DNA from: Agromyces sp. Root81 | GTDB taxonomy: Bacteria > Actinomycetota > Actinomycetes > Actinomycetales > Microbacteriaceae | Length of the DNA: 64,000 bases | Assembly (NCBI RefSeq): GCF_001429165.1 | Contig: NZ_LMIR01000001.1 | Span: forward strand, 456,875 to 520,874 | Direction of reading: 5' to 3' | In this document: positions 26,571-34,719 of the stretch, in pieces | Position numbering within the stretch: position 1 is the first letter of the stretch | How the letters are laid out: the number at the start of each line of letters is the position of its first letter | Notes under the pieces: model-generated | Database searches by the model: none | The model's input: only the letters and a program-made list of their open reading frames with translations | Told to the model about the DNA's origin: nothing | Position numbers and translations under genes: made by a program

Positions 26571-27026
26571 TTAGAAGATCTTGACCGACGTGACGGTCAC
26601 GGCCGAGCCTCCCCAGCCTGCGCTCGAGCCCGGGCCGAGGGTCGGGCCGGTCACGGTGCTTCCGCTGTAGATCCACCGCAGCTGCGCCGTCCATGAGCCG
26701 GTGTCGTAGGAGGTCCGGTTGCTCCATGAGCCTGTGGTCGTGCCGGACCCCTGGAACCCGACTGCCGTCCCGAAGTTGCTGCGCAGGCACACGGTGCTGC
26801 TGGTGCACGCCCCGGAAATGGTGGCAGGTGCGACCATCAGCTCCGTCACGGCGACGACGGCGCCGGTGGCGGGGTCGAGCGTCACGTGGACGTTCTCGAG
26901 GGGCGCGTCGGCTTCTGACTCGGCCGCGGCCACAGTCGTTTGGGGTGCTGCGGTAGCCGGCGCGGCGGCGCCGAGAATAGTGATTCCGGCGATGAGCGCC
27001 GCGCCGATCAGGGTCTTCTTCGACAT
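26571..27026 (-). CDS. small exported protein with DPATGA motif
   Basis: The 151-residue protein starts at ATG 27026 after AGAGGAAC and has a classical signal peptide (SKKTLIGAALIAGITILGAAAPATAAP). After an acidic linker comes VTLDPATGAVVAVTEL, matching the tail of the membrane protein next door. A Ser/Thr/Gly/Trp-rich beta domain with two cysteines (GACTSSTVCLRSNFG) follows. It resembles small secreted beta-rich proteins, but I cannot name a family. Its facing arrangement with the PadR pair suggests a shared process. Confidence 0.7.
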   Translation of the reverse strand: MSKKTLIGAALIAGITILGAAAPATAAPQTTVAAAESEADAPLENVHVTLDPATGAVVAVTELMVAPATISGACTSSTVCLRSNFGTAVGFQGSGTTTGSWSNRTSYDTGSWTAQLRWIYSGSTVTGPTLGPGSSAGWGGSAVTVTSVKIF

Positions 27027-27169
27027 CGTTGTTCCTCTCGTGCTCGAGGGAAATTCCTCGGGTCGAGAGGTAGTATCGCCCACGAATTCGATCTGTCCAA
27101 CATAGGTCGGCCTACGCTCGACCGAGTCGCCGCGGTGAGAGCTGCCTGACCTGCCGCGGGCATGCGAGA

Positions 27170-27236
27170 GGCGGGCGGCATGTACTGCCGCCCGCCTCGA
27201 TGGGCCGAGGGAGAAGGGTGGATGGGACCTTCTCCC
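27170..27236 (-). terminator. two hairpins after the DUF11 surface-protein gene
   Basis: GGCGGGCGGCA (27170-27180) pairs perfectly with TGCCGCCCGCC (27186-27196). A second stem, GGGAGAAGG (27209-27217) with CCTTCTCCC (27228-27236), lies just nearer the gene. Both follow the minus-strand stop at 27246. Confidence 0.65.
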
Positions 27237-27245
27237 CCGGGTCTG

Positions 27246-29465
27246 TTACGCCCGGCGGACTCGTCGGAGCGTCAGCAGGAGACCGACAGCGAGGATGCCG
27301 CCGCCGATCCCGGCCCAGACGCCGAGGCTCACGCCAGTGCTTGCCAGACCGGCCGCTGCGGGCTTCGCAGGTACCCCAGGCACGACAGGCGTTGGCTTGA
27401 CCGGGTACTTGACGACATCGCACGGGACATCCGACGTGGCCGGGTCAGCGCACTCAGGTGTCTGGTCGGTGGGCAGGCCCGTGAAGGCGACGTTGCGCAC
27501 CGACTGGTCGCCGCCGTCGTGGAGGGTCACGCTGTACCGGAGTTCGACGTACTCCCCTGCTGCCAGCGGCCCGTTCCAGATGAGCTTCGGCTCCGAGTAG
27601 GTCAGGCTGCCGTCGGTGACGGTCGCGTCACCGTTGTAGTCCGCGTCGTCCAGGACGCCGGTCATGTCGTCGACGAACGCGGCAGGGTCGCCGCCCGTGT
27701 ACGGGCCATCGCCGACGTTCGTGACCTTGACCGTGTAGTGCACGGTGTCGCCCACTCGCGCGCCGTCGGCCTGGTCGGAGGTTTTGTCGATGACGAGCAT
27801 CGGCGTCAGCTTGACCGGGAACTCGACCGCGTCGCACGGGGTCGGCGAATCGGTCGGGTCATCGCACTTGGGCGTCTTGTCGGTGGGTTCGCCGGCGAAG
27901 GCGACGTTGCGCACGAGCAGGTCACCTTCGGCGCCGAGTTCGACCGAGTACCGGATCGTGACGGACTCGCCGACCGGCAGCGCACCGGACCAGCGCAGCT
28001 TCGGGTCGGTGAAGGTGACTGCGCCGCGGTCGCTGGTCGCGTCGCTCTGGTACGCGGCGTCGTCGAGCACTCCGGTGAGGTCGTCCGTGACGATTGCCGG
28101 GTGCTCCGCCGTGTAGTCGCCGGTTCCGGAGTTCGTCGCAGTCACTTCGTAGGTGACGATGTCGCCGGGCTTGCCGGGCGCGACGGCGTCGGAGGTCTTC
28201 TGGAGCGTGAGCTTCGGTTCGCTGTAGAACTCGACGCTCGCGCAGCCGGGAAGGTCGAGGCCGACGACGCCGTCGATGTTCGCAGCGCAGTTCTCGAACG
28301 TCTTCGACGGTGCATCGGCGCCGCGCGGGGCGTCGGAGGTGACATCGACTGTGATCGTGCAGGAGACGTCGCCTGCGTCGAGCTTGCCGCCGGTGATCGT
28401 CACGGCGTTGCCGCCGGCAGTCGCGGTCGTCGTCGCGTCGCAGGTGCCGCCGACGTTCGCGTCGTCGGCGACGACGAGGCCATCCGGGAGCGTGTCGGTG
28501 AACTGCCAGCCGTCCTTCGCTGCGAGCTCGGCCGTGTTCGTCACGGTGAACGTCAGGGTCGAGACTCCGCCGACCGGGACACGCTTCGGGCTGAACGCCT
28601 TGTCCAGCTGCGGCGTCACATCCAGCAGACGGATGTCGTCGAATGCGCCGTCGTTGCCGGCCGTGGCACCGCTGCCGTTGCGCATCACGATGCCCACGGG
28701 CGAGCCGCTCGTCAGGAACGAGCCGTCGGATGCGAACTCACCCCCGTAGTAGACAGGGCTGTCGGGCTGCTGCGTCGGCGCGACGACCTCAGCACGCGGG
28801 TCGGTGCACGGGTTGATGCCGCCGCCCGAGATGGGCGTCTCGACACCGCCGGCGAGGACGGAGAACCGCATCTCGGGATGCGCAGCCCAGCATGACGTCG
28901 CCGCCGCGTTGACCGAGAACGTCACGAACCGGTTCGCGGCGGGCAGCGGGATCACTTCACCGTCGGTTGCGAACTGGACCTGGTCCGGTGCATACGACCG
29001 CCCTGAGGTGTAGGCGGCGACCGCGCTGTTCGCCTTCGGGTCCGACCCATTGACCTGGCCGAGCACGTCGGTGAGGTTGCGCAGGCCACCCTGTGAGGAC
29101 GCCGAATCACCACAGAGCCCGGTCAGGTCGTTCCCTCCCGACAGGACGAACCCGTTGCAAGATGCCACCGGGTCCTCCCACTCCCCGTCAGCGGTGTACT
29201 GGTACCCGTCCGGCGCGGACACATAGTCCACCAGGTCCGTCGAGGGCCCGCTGTCGGGCGCGTTCTCGAAGTCCTCGTGGAACAGGGCCACCGGCGCAGC
29301 GGGCTGCCCGCGCGTGCCAGGGCCGGGCGGCAGCGCGTGTGCCGCGGTTCCGGCGCCGTCGAGCGCGACGAACGTCGGCGCCACGAGCCCGGCACCGAGA
29401 ACGAGAGCCGAGAGTACGGCGCTCCCCACCTTGCCGGGCCGTCTGCTGATACTTCTCGATCTCAT
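27246..29465 (-). CDS. DUF11-repeat cell-surface protein with LASTG sorting signal
   Basis: The 739-residue exported protein has a long signal peptide (basic start RSRSISRRPGK, hydrophobic core, cleavage near AHA-L). A jelly-roll-like N-terminal domain (to about 270) carries a cysteine pair. Next come a DUF11-type block (LDKAFSPKRVPVGGVSTLTFTVTN) and two tandem repeats of about 130 residues. Each repeat starts (L/I)xKTSD and includes VTDDLTGVLDDA or VDDMTGVLDDA. The C-terminus is LASTG (707-711), a hydrophobic helix and RRVRRA, a sortase-type anchor. A GAAGGAGAG Shine-Dalgarno precedes the ATG. No sortase gene is in the window. Confidence 0.88.
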   Translation of the reverse strand: MRSRSISRRPGKVGSAVLSALVLGAGLVAPTFVALDGAGTAAHALPPGPGTRGQPAAPVALFHEDFENAPDSGPSTDLVDYVSAPDGYQYTADGEWEDPVASCNGFVLSGGNDLTGLCGDSASSQGGLRNLTDVLGQVNGSDPKANSAVAAYTSGRSYAPDQVQFATDGEVIPLPAANRFVTFSVNAAATSCWAAHPEMRFSVLAGGVETPISGGGINPCTDPRAEVVAPTQQPDSPVYYGGEFASDGSFLTSGSPVGIVMRNGSGATAGNDGAFDDIRLLDVTPQLDKAFSPKRVPVGGVSTLTFTVTNTAELAAKDGWQFTDTLPDGLVVADDANVGGTCDATTTATAGGNAVTITGGKLDAGDVSCTITVDVTSDAPRGADAPSKTFENCAANIDGVVGLDLPGCASVEFYSEPKLTLQKTSDAVAPGKPGDIVTYEVTATNSGTGDYTAEHPAIVTDDLTGVLDDAAYQSDATSDRGAVTFTDPKLRWSGALPVGESVTIRYSVELGAEGDLLVRNVAFAGEPTDKTPKCDDPTDSPTPCDAVEFPVKLTPMLVIDKTSDQADGARVGDTVHYTVKVTNVGDGPYTGGDPAAFVDDMTGVLDDADYNGDATVTDGSLTYSEPKLIWNGPLAAGEYVELRYSVTLHDGGDQSVRNVAFTGLPTDQTPECADPATSDVPCDVVKYPVKPTPVVPGVPAKPAAAGLASTGVSLGVWAGIGGGILAVGLLLTLRRVRRA

Positions 29466-29626
29466 CTCTCTCCTTCACGCGCACCGCCATGGCAGCGGTG
29501 GCCTCATGGGAGAGACGGTTCAGTCGAACGTTCGTGATGGGGCGCAACGAAACATCACCCACCTGATACCCCACTCCGCGACGCGCTATCGGATCGCTGC
29601 GGATGGGATCAGGTGGCACAGCCCGG

Positions 29627-30232
29627 TCAGCCGCCGAAGGTGCCATGCCCTCCGGAGACGGCTTTCGCGCTGGACCCGAACCCGCCTTTGCCGGACGAGC
29701 CGAACCCGCCGGTCAGCGGCGCTCGTGTGCCGACCTTCGAGCCTGCGGGCGCCTTCTCCACGACGTCGCTGTGCGCTGCGGATCCTGGTGCCGCGAACCC
29801 GCCGCCGGCGACAGGCGCCCATGACGAGACGCGCGGGCTGTCCCATCGCGACGACGCGAACAGCAGCGGGCCGAGCCACACACCGGAGGAGTAGTGGCCG
29901 TTGTAGGTGTCGGAGGATTCGCAGAGGCTCTCGGGCGAGTCATCGACTGGTTCTCCTTCCTGGCGGAGCTTCTCGAGCTGTTCGGCGACGTCGGCGATAC
30001 AGTCATCACGCGAGGCGTAGACGGGGCGTTCGGTCCCGTCCGGGAGGATGTACTGCTCGCCGTCGGCACCGGTGACCACTTCGCCGTCCGATGGGAAAGT
30101 GCTGCAGCCGGCGAAGAGCAGTACGGCGCTTGCGACTCCGATGGCGGCGACCGTCTTCGTGGCGGACGGGCGGGTCGCACCGGACAGCGTCACGGTGCCG
30201 CTTCGGCGGCGGGTCGGGGCTTCGGCGCTCAC
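29627..30232 (-). CDS. YgiB-like (DUF1190) lipoprotein
   Basis: The 201-residue product has an N-terminal lipoprotein signal with lipobox LFAGC and the DUF1190 landmark YASRDDCIADV. A middle WLGPLLFASSRWDSP segment and a Gly/Ser tail with two GGFGSS repeats follow. The order matches E. coli YgiB, which is always paired with YgiC as here. The GTG start overlaps the stop of the ygiC-like gene (GTGA), with AAGGAGG just before, so the pair is coupled. The function of the pair is not established. Confidence 0.75.
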   Translation of the reverse strand: MSAEAPTRRRSGTVTLSGATRPSATKTVAAIGVASAVLLFAGCSTFPSDGEVVTGADGEQYILPDGTERPVYASRDDCIADVAEQLEKLRQEGEPVDDSPESLCESSDTYNGHYSSGVWLGPLLFASSRWDSPRVSSWAPVAGGGFAAPGSAAHSDVVEKAPAGSKVGTRAPLTGGFGSSGKGGFGSSAKAVSGGHGTFGG

Positions 30233-31434
30233 GCGGCCTCCTTGGGGTCGATGATGTAGTGCGGCACGAACTCGGCGAGGTCGCCGGTGATGGGGCCGCT
30301 GGTTTCGCGGATGTCGATGCCGGCAGGAGTCTCCCCGACGACCCAGGAGCCGATGATGACGGTCTTCCCGTCGACGCGGCCGAGTTCGGCTCGCTGCTGG
30401 TAGATGAAGCCTTCGGCGCCGTAGTCGCCGCCGTTCAGCGCGTCCACGTCACCGTGCTCGGTGAAGATGGTGACGTTGGCGCCCTCGCGGCCGAGCATCG
30501 GCTTCTGGACGTGTGCGACACCGGCCAGCGGCTCCTGGGTTGCGAACGCAGGCAGGAGCAGCGGGTGGCCCGGGAACAGCTCCCAGAGCACGACGAGGAG
30601 CTGCTTGTTCGAGAGCATCATCTTCCAGATCGGCTCGATCCAGACGGTGGTGTCGCGGGTGGAGTTGAGGAAGCCGGCGAACTGCTCGTGCACCATCCAC
30701 TCCCACGGGTACAGCTTGAAGATCCGCTCGACGGGCTCGCCGTCCGCGTCGACGAAGCGGTGGGCGGCGGTGTCGAACTGGACGTCCTCCATGAACATCT
30801 GCTTGGTGTCGAACCCGGCTTGCCGGGCGGTCTCCGCCATGTACGCGACGGTGTCGGCGTCCTCGACGATGAGTTCGCCGTCTCCGCTGTTGTGCAGCGA
30901 CACGAGGTGGAGACGAGCACCCTCGGGGAGGCCCAGGCGTTCGGTGCGGACGTGCGCCCACTGCTCGACGAGGAGCTCGTGGATGAGGTTGAACTGGTCG
31001 GCGTCCTCGCCGCGGGTCTCGACGAGCCACTGCCACTGCGCGGCCGCGGACTCGATGAGCGAGGTCGGGGTGTCGGCGTTGAACTCGAGCATCTTGATGG
31101 TGCCGTGGCCGTCGTAGCCGAGGTCGAATCGGCCGTAGACGGTCGGGTCTTCTTCGTCCCACGACTTCGCGACGAGGTCGTGCAGGGCGGCCGGGATGCC
31201 GAACTCGGTGAAGCGGCGGTTGCGGACGATGTGCTCGCACGCGTCCATGCAGAGCTGGAAGAGCTCGGCGGTGGCCTGCTCGAGCTGGTCGATCTCCGAG
31301 CTCGTGAACCCGTAGGCGGCCTCCTCCTGCCAGTAGGGTCTGCCGCCTTCGGACTCCATGTCGTAGAACGTGAATCCGATGCTGTCGAAGCGCTGGCGCC
31401 AGTCGGGTCGGGGCGATGATGCAGTGCGGATCAC
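30229..31434 (-). CDS. glutathionylspermidine synthase-like ATP-grasp protein (YgiC family)
   Basis: The 401-residue protein keeps the C-terminal amidase-free synthetase domain of glutathionylspermidine synthase: YGRFDLGYDGHGTIKMLEFNADTPTSLIESA (ATP-grasp metal and nucleotide strands), KLYPWEWM, NKQLLVVLWELFPGHPLLLPAF, KPMLGREGANV and GSWVVGETPAGIDIRE. YgiC-type proteins have no demonstrated glutathionylspermidine activity, so a peptide or polyamine ligase role is only inferred. Actinobacteria lack glutathione, which makes another substrate likely. It is the first gene of the pair with the YgiB-like lipoprotein. Confidence 0.85.
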   Translation of the reverse strand: MIRTASSPRPDWRQRFDSIGFTFYDMESEGGRPYWQEEAAYGFTSSEIDQLEQATAELFQLCMDACEHIVRNRRFTEFGIPAALHDLVAKSWDEEDPTVYGRFDLGYDGHGTIKMLEFNADTPTSLIESAAAQWQWLVETRGEDADQFNLIHELLVEQWAHVRTERLGLPEGARLHLVSLHNSGDGELIVEDADTVAYMAETARQAGFDTKQMFMEDVQFDTAAHRFVDADGEPVERIFKLYPWEWMVHEQFAGFLNSTRDTTVWIEPIWKMMLSNKQLLVVLWELFPGHPLLLPAFATQEPLAGVAHVQKPMLGREGANVTIFTEHGDVDALNGGDYGAEGFIYQQRAELGRVDGKTVIIGSWVVGETPAGIDIRETSGPITGDLAEFVPHYIIDPKEAA

Positions 31435-31506
31435 GCGGGTGTCCTCCGGGTTGTAGGTGTGAAGGGCGGGACTGGTGAGGAGCGCCCGCTCACCTGCTCT
31501 GCGGTG

Positions 31507-31605
31507 TCAGGCGTCGGTCGTCACTCGGGCGGAGTGACCACCTCGGAAGCGCGCGGCCTGCAACGCGAGAGCGGCGGACTTGCTTCGGTACGAGACGTCG
31601 GTCAT
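31507..31605 (-). CDS. possible 32-residue peptide upstream of the ygiC-like gene
   Basis: An ATG at 31605, with AGGA 8 nt upstream, opens a 32-codon frame with actinobacterial codon use. The peptide is basic (six Arg, one Lys) and Ala-rich with no membrane segment. It could be a leader peptide or small protein. Only context and codon use support it. Confidence 0.3.
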   Translation of the reverse strand: MTDVSYRSKSAALALQAARFRGGHSARVTTDA

Positions 31606-31673
31606 GAGTAAGGTCCTGCCGGGCGCCGGGCGCCGGGCGCGGGCGACGTGCTGTCATCCTCGTCGATGCACGG

Positions 31674-32954
31674 TCAGCTGCGCCGCCGGCTGGCGCGCTC
31701 CGCGAACTGGTCGAGCGCACCGAGCACCTCGTCCGAGCGCCAGACCTGACCGATCTTGTACTCGGACTTCTGCTCGAGGATGCCGAGCTCGGCGAGCTTC
31801 CGGAGGTGCGGGTAGATGTTCGTCGTGCCGATGCCCAGGTCCGCGGACGCCGTGGCGGCGGTGAAGACCGGCTGCCGGGCGGCGTAGTCGAGGAGCTTCT
31901 CGAGTTGCGAGCCGGTGCGAGGCTTCGCCATCTCACGCCACCCTGTGATCGTCTCCCGGAGCTGGTCGACGAGGGTCCGGGCGTTCCGGATGGCGTCGTC
32001 GCTGGCTACCGCCATCTGCTCGACGATGGGCTCGACGTCGCCGGCTCGGTACGCGGTGAGCGCGTCATGGTACGCGTTCACGTCGGTGAGGAGCCCTGCG
32101 GAGACAGGGACGGTGACGGAGCGGGTGATGTCCTTGCCTCGGAGCATCGACTGGACGAGCGTACGGCCGGTCCTGCCGTTTCCGTCGGTGAAGGGGTGGA
32201 TGGTCTCGAACTGGGCGTGGGCGATGGCGATCTGAGCGAGGACGGGAAGGTCGTCACGTCGCGCGAAGGTCATGACGTCGTCCATGAGTGCTGGCACGCG
32301 TTCGTACCTGGGGCCGACGAACGCGGCGCCGACGGGACTGCGCGCGCTCGTGCCGATCCAGACTGGTTCGGTCCGCCAGTCGCCGGGTGTGTGGTTCGTG
32401 CCGTCCATGAGGACTTCGTGCATCTTGCGCACGGAGTCCGGGGTGAGCTCGTCGGCGAGGGCGAGGGCAGACTGCATCGCTCGGGTGTTTCCCACGATCT
32501 CGGTGGCGTTGCGCTTGCCGGTGTCGCCGATCTCGGCGGTGAGGATGGCGCGGGCGCTGGCTGAGAGGTGCTCGATCTGCGATGACGCGGCGGCCTCGGA
32601 GCGGAGGAGCAGCGGCGCGAATCCGGTCATCTCATCGTTCAGGGACGCGTCGAAGCGGATGAGCTCGTTCTCGGCGGTGCGCGAGAGCGCGGCGGTCTGG
32701 GGGCTCAGCCGGAGCGCGCGCTCGGAGATGAACGGCGGCACGGCGGCGTCGTAGGTCTGCGGGCGGGGGCTGTACCGCTCGAGCGCGGAAGGCTCCGCGT
32801 ACTGGCTCTCCCAATCGAGGGTTTCGGAGCCGATGGCCGGCCAGGAGTCCGGCGTACCGAGCGCGGCCTTTGGGTCGGAGCGGGTTCGCTCGGAGAACGA
32901 GCCCGCGTTGCTCGCGTGGCCTCGCGCGTGCTTCCCGGGGTCGAATGCGCTCAT
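31674..32954 (-). CDS. Fic-domain AMPylase with N-terminal inhibitory helix and C-terminal winged helix
   Basis: The 426-residue protein has the full Fic active site HPFTDGNGRTGR (H253-R264), catalytic His 253 and the phosphate/metal loop intact. Upstream SSQIEH (S124-H129) fits the class II inhibitory motif [S/T]xxxE(G/N), with E128 as the likely regulatory glutamate. The C-terminus (about 360-426) is a winged-helix DNA-binding domain (TASADLGIGTTNIYPHLRKLAELGILEQK). The enzyme should transfer AMP to a protein hydroxyl; the target is unknown. Two operator-like repeats sit directly upstream, suggesting autoregulation. No separate antitoxin gene is adjacent. Confidence 0.9.
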   Translation of the reverse strand: MSAFDPGKHARGHASNAGSFSERTRSDPKAALGTPDSWPAIGSETLDWESQYAEPSALERYSPRPQTYDAAVPPFISERALRLSPQTAALSRTAENELIRFDASLNDEMTGFAPLLLRSEAAASSQIEHLSASARAILTAEIGDTGKRNATEIVGNTRAMQSALALADELTPDSVRKMHEVLMDGTNHTPGDWRTEPVWIGTSARSPVGAAFVGPRYERVPALMDDVMTFARRDDLPVLAQIAIAHAQFETIHPFTDGNGRTGRTLVQSMLRGKDITRSVTVPVSAGLLTDVNAYHDALTAYRAGDVEPIVEQMAVASDDAIRNARTLVDQLRETITGWREMAKPRTGSQLEKLLDYAARQPVFTAATASADLGIGTTNIYPHLRKLAELGILEQKSEYKIGQVWRSDEVLGALDQFAERASRRRS

Positions 32955-32971
32955 CGCTCTCCTCGTGCGGG

Positions 32972-33040
32972 TTCATAACCCACTGCACTCATTTTATGGG
33001 AAATCGCCGTTTTTCATAAGAGGCGGTGACTATTTTATGG
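32972..33040 (-). promoter_or_regulatory. tandem operator and promoter of the Fic gene
   Basis: TTCATAA-N12-ATTTTATGG occurs twice, at 32972-32999 and 33013-33040, with the same 12-nt gap and a 41-bp period. Each unit is an imperfect inverted repeat (CATAA facing TTATG). On the minus strand TTATGA and TAAAAT lie 17 bp apart within this region, a good -35/-10 pair 20-60 nt before the Fic start. A protein bound here would cover the promoter. Confidence 0.65.
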
Positions 33041-33129
33041 ATTCCCGCCGATATCCATCAGTGTCACGATTCGGGCCCCGCCGGCTACTTCGCCCGTACC
33101 GGCGACACAGGTTCCGTGGGTCGTCGCCT

Positions 33130-33888
33130 CTACCGCGTCGGATCGACGCCGTCGAAGACGTCGGGGTAGTTGCCGAGCCATGCCCACCGGTCCAGCGGCC
33201 AGCTCACGAGGAACGCGGCGCCGACGACGTCGTCGATGGGGACGAAGCCGTGCGTCGGGGTGTCGGCGTGGAAACGCGAGTCTTGGGAGTCCTCGCGGTT
33301 GTCGCCCATCACCCAGAGCGAATCCTCTGGCACGACGACATCGAAGTCAACGCTTGACGCTTCGGTCACGTCCGGCGAGTGGATGGCATACGGCTCCCGG
33401 AGCGGCACCCCGTTGACACTCATCTGGCCGAGCCCGTTGCAGCAGACCACCCGGTCGCCGGGCAGCCCGATGACGCGCTTGACGAGGTGCTCGTCGGAGT
33501 CCGGTGCGGACACGCCCACGGCCGCGGTGAGCCAGTCGAACGCGGCGGCCATGGGCGGCTGGACGGGGGCTTCCCCGCGGTACGGGAGCCACTCCCCCGG
33601 GTCCTTGAACACGACGACGTCGCCGCGTTCGATGGGACTGACCTCGGGCTTGAGCTGATTCACGATGATGCGGTCGTCGACCTCGAGTGTGTGGGACATC
33701 GACCCGGACGGGATGTAGAACGACCGGATGACGAACGTCTTGATCAGGAAGGAGACCAGCACCGCGACGAGGAAGATGACGAGGATGTCGCGGAGGAACC
33801 TGAGGGCCCCACCCGTGCGTGGCTCGTCGCGAGGTCGCTCTCGCTTCGGGGCCTCCTCGGCCGGTGCGATCTGGGCGTCGGTGATCAT
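33130..33888 (-). CDS. lepB: signal peptidase I
   Basis: The 252-residue membrane peptidase has a cytoplasmic tail rich in charged residues and a transmembrane helix (about 31-54). The Ser box is IPSGSMSHTL (catalytic S63) and the Lys box is HLVKRVIGLPGD (catalytic K137), followed by the GDNREDSQDSR motif of type I peptidases. I chose ATG 33888 because a GAAGGG sits before it; the frame extends 11 residues upstream without support. A second-copy SPase in an exported-protein island may serve local substrates. Upstream is an AT-rich TTCTATATAGGTCGA element. Confidence 0.92.
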   Translation of the reverse strand: MITDAQIAPAEEAPKRERPRDEPRTGGALRFLRDILVIFLVAVLVSFLIKTFVIRSFYIPSGSMSHTLEVDDRIIVNQLKPEVSPIERGDVVVFKDPGEWLPYRGEAPVQPPMAAAFDWLTAAVGVSAPDSDEHLVKRVIGLPGDRVVCCNGLGQMSVNGVPLREPYAIHSPDVTEASSVDFDVVVPEDSLWVMGDNREDSQDSRFHADTPTHGFVPIDDVVGAAFLVSWPLDRWAWLGNYPDVFDGVDPTR

Positions 33889-34015
33889 GGTTCGTGCCCT
33901 TCTTGCCAGGGGTCGTCCCAAGCGTTCAGCTACGGTACCAGCTGTCTCGACCTATATAGAATAGCGCGGACCATCGATCGACGATGACCTGTCGAGGAAG
34001 CCGCTGTAGCCGACC

Positions 34016-34510
34016 TCAGCCGGCCGCCGGGTCCGAGGGATCCTGTATCGCGTCGAGGAATTCCGCGAACGTCGGTGCCGCGCCTGCGGTGTCGCGACCT
34101 TCCCGCATTGCTGACGCGCGGCTCTCCGTCCATTCCTTCGCGTGATCGATGCCTTCCGGCGCGCCGCCCTTGCTCATGAGTTGGAAGTCCCGGGCGAGTT
34201 CGGCTGCGACCTCTGCTCGTACGTTTCGGAGCCAGCGGTCGAACGCGATGCGGCGCTCTTCCGTGTCGGCGGCCGGCGCCTGCCAGGCTTCGATCTGGCC
34301 AGCATCCCAGACCGCCAGGAGTCCTGCCTCCGCGCCCTCATACGGGTCGTTCGTGAGGTAGGTGGTCTCGCCGCTGACTTTCCGGTTGAGGGCGTGCCTG
34401 AGCTTGTCGTCGTCGTCGGGCCAGAGCTTGCGGAGGTGCGGAAGCAGTTCGGCTGTCGTCGAGGTGAGCAGCCATGATGGGAGCTTCCTGGGCTCATCGG
34501 CGGTCGTCAT
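34016..34510 (-). CDS. hypothetical protein
   Basis: The 164-residue soluble protein is rich in Trp, Asp and Glu (PSWLLTSTTAELLPHLRKLWPDDDD near the start). It has no signal peptide, membrane segment or recognised motif. The ATG at 34510 has GAGGAG 7 nt upstream. It overlaps by 17 bp a small upstream frame with CxxC. I do not recognise a family. Composition suggests an all-helical cytoplasmic protein. Confidence 0.6.
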   Translation of the reverse strand: MTTADEPRKLPSWLLTSTTAELLPHLRKLWPDDDDKLRHALNRKVSGETTYLTNDPYEGAEAGLLAVWDAGQIEAWQAPAADTEERRIAFDRWLRNVRAEVAAELARDFQLMSKGGAPEGIDHAKEWTESRASAMREGRDTAGAAPTFAEFLDAIQDPSDPAAG

Positions 34511-34622
34511 CGTGACTCTCCTCAGCGGTTGGGTGGGCCTGCACAACGATGTCCGGGACGCGACCGCACAGCATGCAGATCCTGATTGCACCGAACATCT
34601 CGGAGCCTGCGTTCGTTGCCAC
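34494..34622 (-). CDS. possible small CxxC protein or 5'-truncated gene remnant
   Basis: From just after the permease stop (about 34731) to the stop at 34494, one frame reads like a real protein: RELEQGTAAVRSAIAEG, IQWNACDDTEAGYRAVATN, ICMLCGRVPDIVVQAH. Yet there is no ATG/GTG/TTG before the GTG at 34622, which would leave 42 residues with one CxxC. It is either a remnant that lost its start or a short metal-binding peptide. It overlaps the next gene's ATG by 17 bp. Confidence 0.35.
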   Translation of the reverse strand: MATNAGSEMFGAIRICMLCGRVPDIVVQAHPTAEESHDDDRR

Positions 34623-34719
34623 GGCCCGGTACCCGGCTTCGGTATCATCGCAGGCATTCCACTGGATCGTGAGTCCTTCCGCGATTGCGCTGCGGACGGC
34701 TGCCGTCCCTTGCTCGAGT

